Under the pieces are notes generated by a model. The model was given only the letters and a program-made list of their open reading frames with translations. It was not told the DNA's origin and did no database searches. From the NCBI GenBank assembly GCA_027485795.1, contig JAIXQK010000106.1, positions 1 through 36,156 on the forward strand: a stretch of 36,156 nucleotides of DNA, read 5' to 3'. The stretch comes from Oxalobacteraceae bacterium (GTDB taxonomy: Bacteria; Pseudomonadota; Gammaproteobacteria; Burkholderiales; Burkholderiaceae_D). Below, one piece after another: positions 34,907 to 36,156 of this stretch; position 1 is the stretch's first letter, and each line of letters starts with the position of its first letter. Made by a program: the position numbers and the translations under genes.

Positions 34907-35299
34907 TCAAGGAGCGCCACAAGCAGGGAGTGAGCGAGATATCTCGTTGTCATAGCATTTCCCGATGTACTCATAACCCAGTCGCTTCATGCAGCGTTGT
35001 AGTTCTCGATATAAGCGACTATGTGCGGCGGAGTCGTCTTTTTCTTCTGGCCTTTGTTCTTTTTGGGTTATTTCAATCTTGGGTATAAAGTTTCCGTTTT
35101 CGTAGCCTCCACAGTTTTCCCAATCAGATCGTCTCTCGGCATCTGAGTGGCCAGGTTTCGACCAATCTTCGCGCATCGGGCTGGGACGGGCTAGTGCCTC
35201 GAATGCTGCGCCAGACAGCACAAAGCAACCATTTGGGCAGCAAGCCGATAAAGTGGCAATCAGCACAAAGCACGACAGCACTCTTAAGTGCAGATTCAT
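34907..35299 (-). CDS. Small lipoprotein coupled to a haemagglutinin-type exoprotein gene
   Basis: I use the ATG at 35299, with AGGA 7-8 bases upstream, giving 130 residues. An upstream frame from 35401 overlaps the preceding gene. The N-terminus MNLHLRVLSCFVLIATLSAC is a lipoprotein signal with lipobox LSAC. The mature part has further Cys, and segments SDWENCGGYENGNF and RLYRELQRCMKRLGYEYIG, ending in NEISRSLPACGAP. Similar small lipoproteins occur after filamentous-haemagglutinin genes in Neisseria, Burkholderia and relatives. The start overlaps the stop of the upstream gene (ATGA), so translation is coupled. An immunity or assembly role for the exoprotein is inference; I know of no characterised function. 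Confidence 0.75.
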   Translation of the reverse strand: MNLHLRVLSCFVLIATLSACCPNGCFVLSGAAFEALARPSPMREDWSKPGHSDAERRSDWENCGGYENGNFIPKIEITQKEQRPEEKDDSAAHSRLYRELQRCMKRLGYEYIGKCYDNEISRSLPACGAP

Positions 35300-36156
35300 T
35301 TTGCTTCCTTCAAAACAATCGAAATAGCCTGCCAAAGCGCAGGTGACAGACGCTCCGCCAAAGCGAATGGTGCCGAAGGAATCACTGCGACATCCGCCCA
35401 TCGGTCATACAAAAAGCGTTTTTCGCCTGAGAGGCCTTGCACAATATTGCCGTTCGCATCATATAAACCGCTCAGTTTCCCGCCGATAACATCATGAGTG
35501 CCCGCAAAAGATTCAATTAACTGGTCTTGCCAGCTGCCGGCCGCGTAAGGAATGCCAAACAGAGTTCCCTTTGCTCCCTGAATTCCACCGGTGAGTCCTT
35601 CAAGTTTTTTTCCTTCTTTCGTTTGCAAAAATTTCTCTAGGGACATGCCTGCGCCATCTTCTTTAAAAACGACTAAACCTGCGTCATTCAATGTGACGAC
35701 TGGCTTTCCATCAATAATATTTGTTTTGCACCGGTAATAGTTATCACCACACAGCGCATCCAAATCCATCCGCGTTCCACCCAACTTAATTTCATCGTGG
35801 CGTACCCCAACGCTACTGCCCGACATATTGGTGATTGTTGTCTTCCCATCGGTGATGCCCCTGAATTTCTGCGAATCTTCGATCATCAGATCTCGCATTT
35901 TTTCTGCTGCTGCTGATAAGGCTTCTTTGGTCACCGCCGCGCTCGCAACGCCGGTCACCGCGCCGATCAGAATGTTTAAGGCATGTTCTGTTTTTCGAAG
36001 ATCAGATTGCTGCTGTTTTATCTGGCGCTTTGCTTCGTCAGACGGAGCATCTTTTAACGCCTTGTGTAAGGCCTTTTGTTGAGATTCGACGTACTCACCC
36101 ACCATCTTGTTAGCCCGCGAGCTAAATTCCTGCGTGATTTGTGTCTGGGCGATCAA
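35296..36156 (-). CDS. C-terminal part of a filamentous-haemagglutinin/CdiA-like exoprotein (truncated by window edge)
   Basis: The frame is open to the window end, so only the last 286 residues are seen and the N-terminal secretion and repeat domains lie outside. The visible part begins with charged helices (about 1-55), then an Ala/Gly-rich hydrophobic stretch (ILIGAVTGVASAAV), which is common in the pre-C-terminal region of such proteins. A Cys-containing module with LGGTRMDLDALCGDNYYRC follows, and finally GSWQDQLIESFAGTHD and LSPALWQAISIVLKEAK. The final pattern recurs at the ends of TpsA-type haemagglutinins. No nuclease motif is evident. A lipoprotein gene is coupled downstream. GC is low here: by hand count about 43% for 35641-35760. 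Acquisition by transfer is plausible. Confidence 0.72.
   Translation of the reverse strand: MIAQTQITQEFSSRANKMVGEYVESQQKALHKALKDAPSDEAKRQIKQQQSDLRKTEHALNILIGAVTGVASAAVTKEALSAAAEKMRDLMIEDSQKFRGITDGKTTITNMSGSSVGVRHDEIKLGGTRMDLDALCGDNYYRCKTNIIDGKPVVTLNDAGLVVFKEDGAGMSLEKFLQTKEGKKLEGLTGGIQGAKGTLFGIPYAAGSWQDQLIESFAGTHDVIGGKLSGLYDANGNIVQGLSGEKRFLYDRWADVAVIPSAPFALAERLSPALWQAISIVLKEAK

Noticed and set aside
35296-35750. Nuclease-type CDI toxin domain at the exoprotein end
   Set aside because: No recognisable nuclease or other toxin motif; the end resembles a conserved haemagglutinin C-terminus rather than a variable toxin.

Overview
The window looks like chromosomal DNA of a betaproteobacterium, probably Burkholderiales or a close relative. 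The basis is gene order and family type: a cysteine-poor DksA of beta type, a Gram-negative porin ending in Phe, a fused indolepyruvate oxidoreductase, an SAH riboswitch in front of ahcY, and an envC / phosphoglycerate mutase / rhodanese / grxC / secB / gpsA block. GC content is high until about 34.7 kb and visibly lower in the last 1.2 kb. I see no rRNA, tRNA, CRISPR array, insertion sequence or replication origin. The species cannot be named from this.

Layout. (1) 1-2134, minus: gpmA, envC and the first codons of a third gene, probably ctpA. (2) 2259-4967, plus: membrane rhodanese, grxC, secB, an SH3-domain exported protein and gpsA, covering redox, protein export and phospholipid precursor supply. 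(3) 4996-8287, minus: tandem STAS protein, hslV, hslU and a small basic protein. (4) 8397-14521, minus: DUF484, xerC, a His-rich COG0523 GTPase, dksA, a small His-containing membrane protein and a ZnuD-like TonB receptor. The middle of this block reads as a zinc-homeostasis group. (5) 14579-17540: a porin with a clear terminator and a divergent Sel1-repeat protein, lying between xerC/DUF484 and dapF. (6) 17591-19457, minus: dapF and an LpxL-like acyltransferase.

(7) 19547-26063, plus: the S-adenosylmethionine cycle locus. metK has a structured leader and ahcY has an SAH riboswitch; a small membrane protein and metF follow. Between metK and ahcY sits a two-gene cassette: a secreted S8 protease with a GlyGly-type C-terminal sorting tail, overlapping a rhombosortase gene. 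This protease/sortase pair is the most interesting self-contained system here. (8) 26118-34735: 5-formyl-THF cyclo-ligase (minus), then plus-strand lytic transglycosylase, NDUFA9-like epimerase, a CCA-adding enzyme with a degenerate HD domain, and a large fused 2-oxoacid:ferredoxin oxidoreductase. (9) 34907-36156, minus, lower GC: the C-terminal end of a filamentous-haemagglutinin-type exoprotein running off the window, translationally coupled to a small lipoprotein.

All coordinates and motifs were read by eye. Family names rest on recognised motifs and gene order, not on searches. RNA structures are hand-paired and not energy-calculated.
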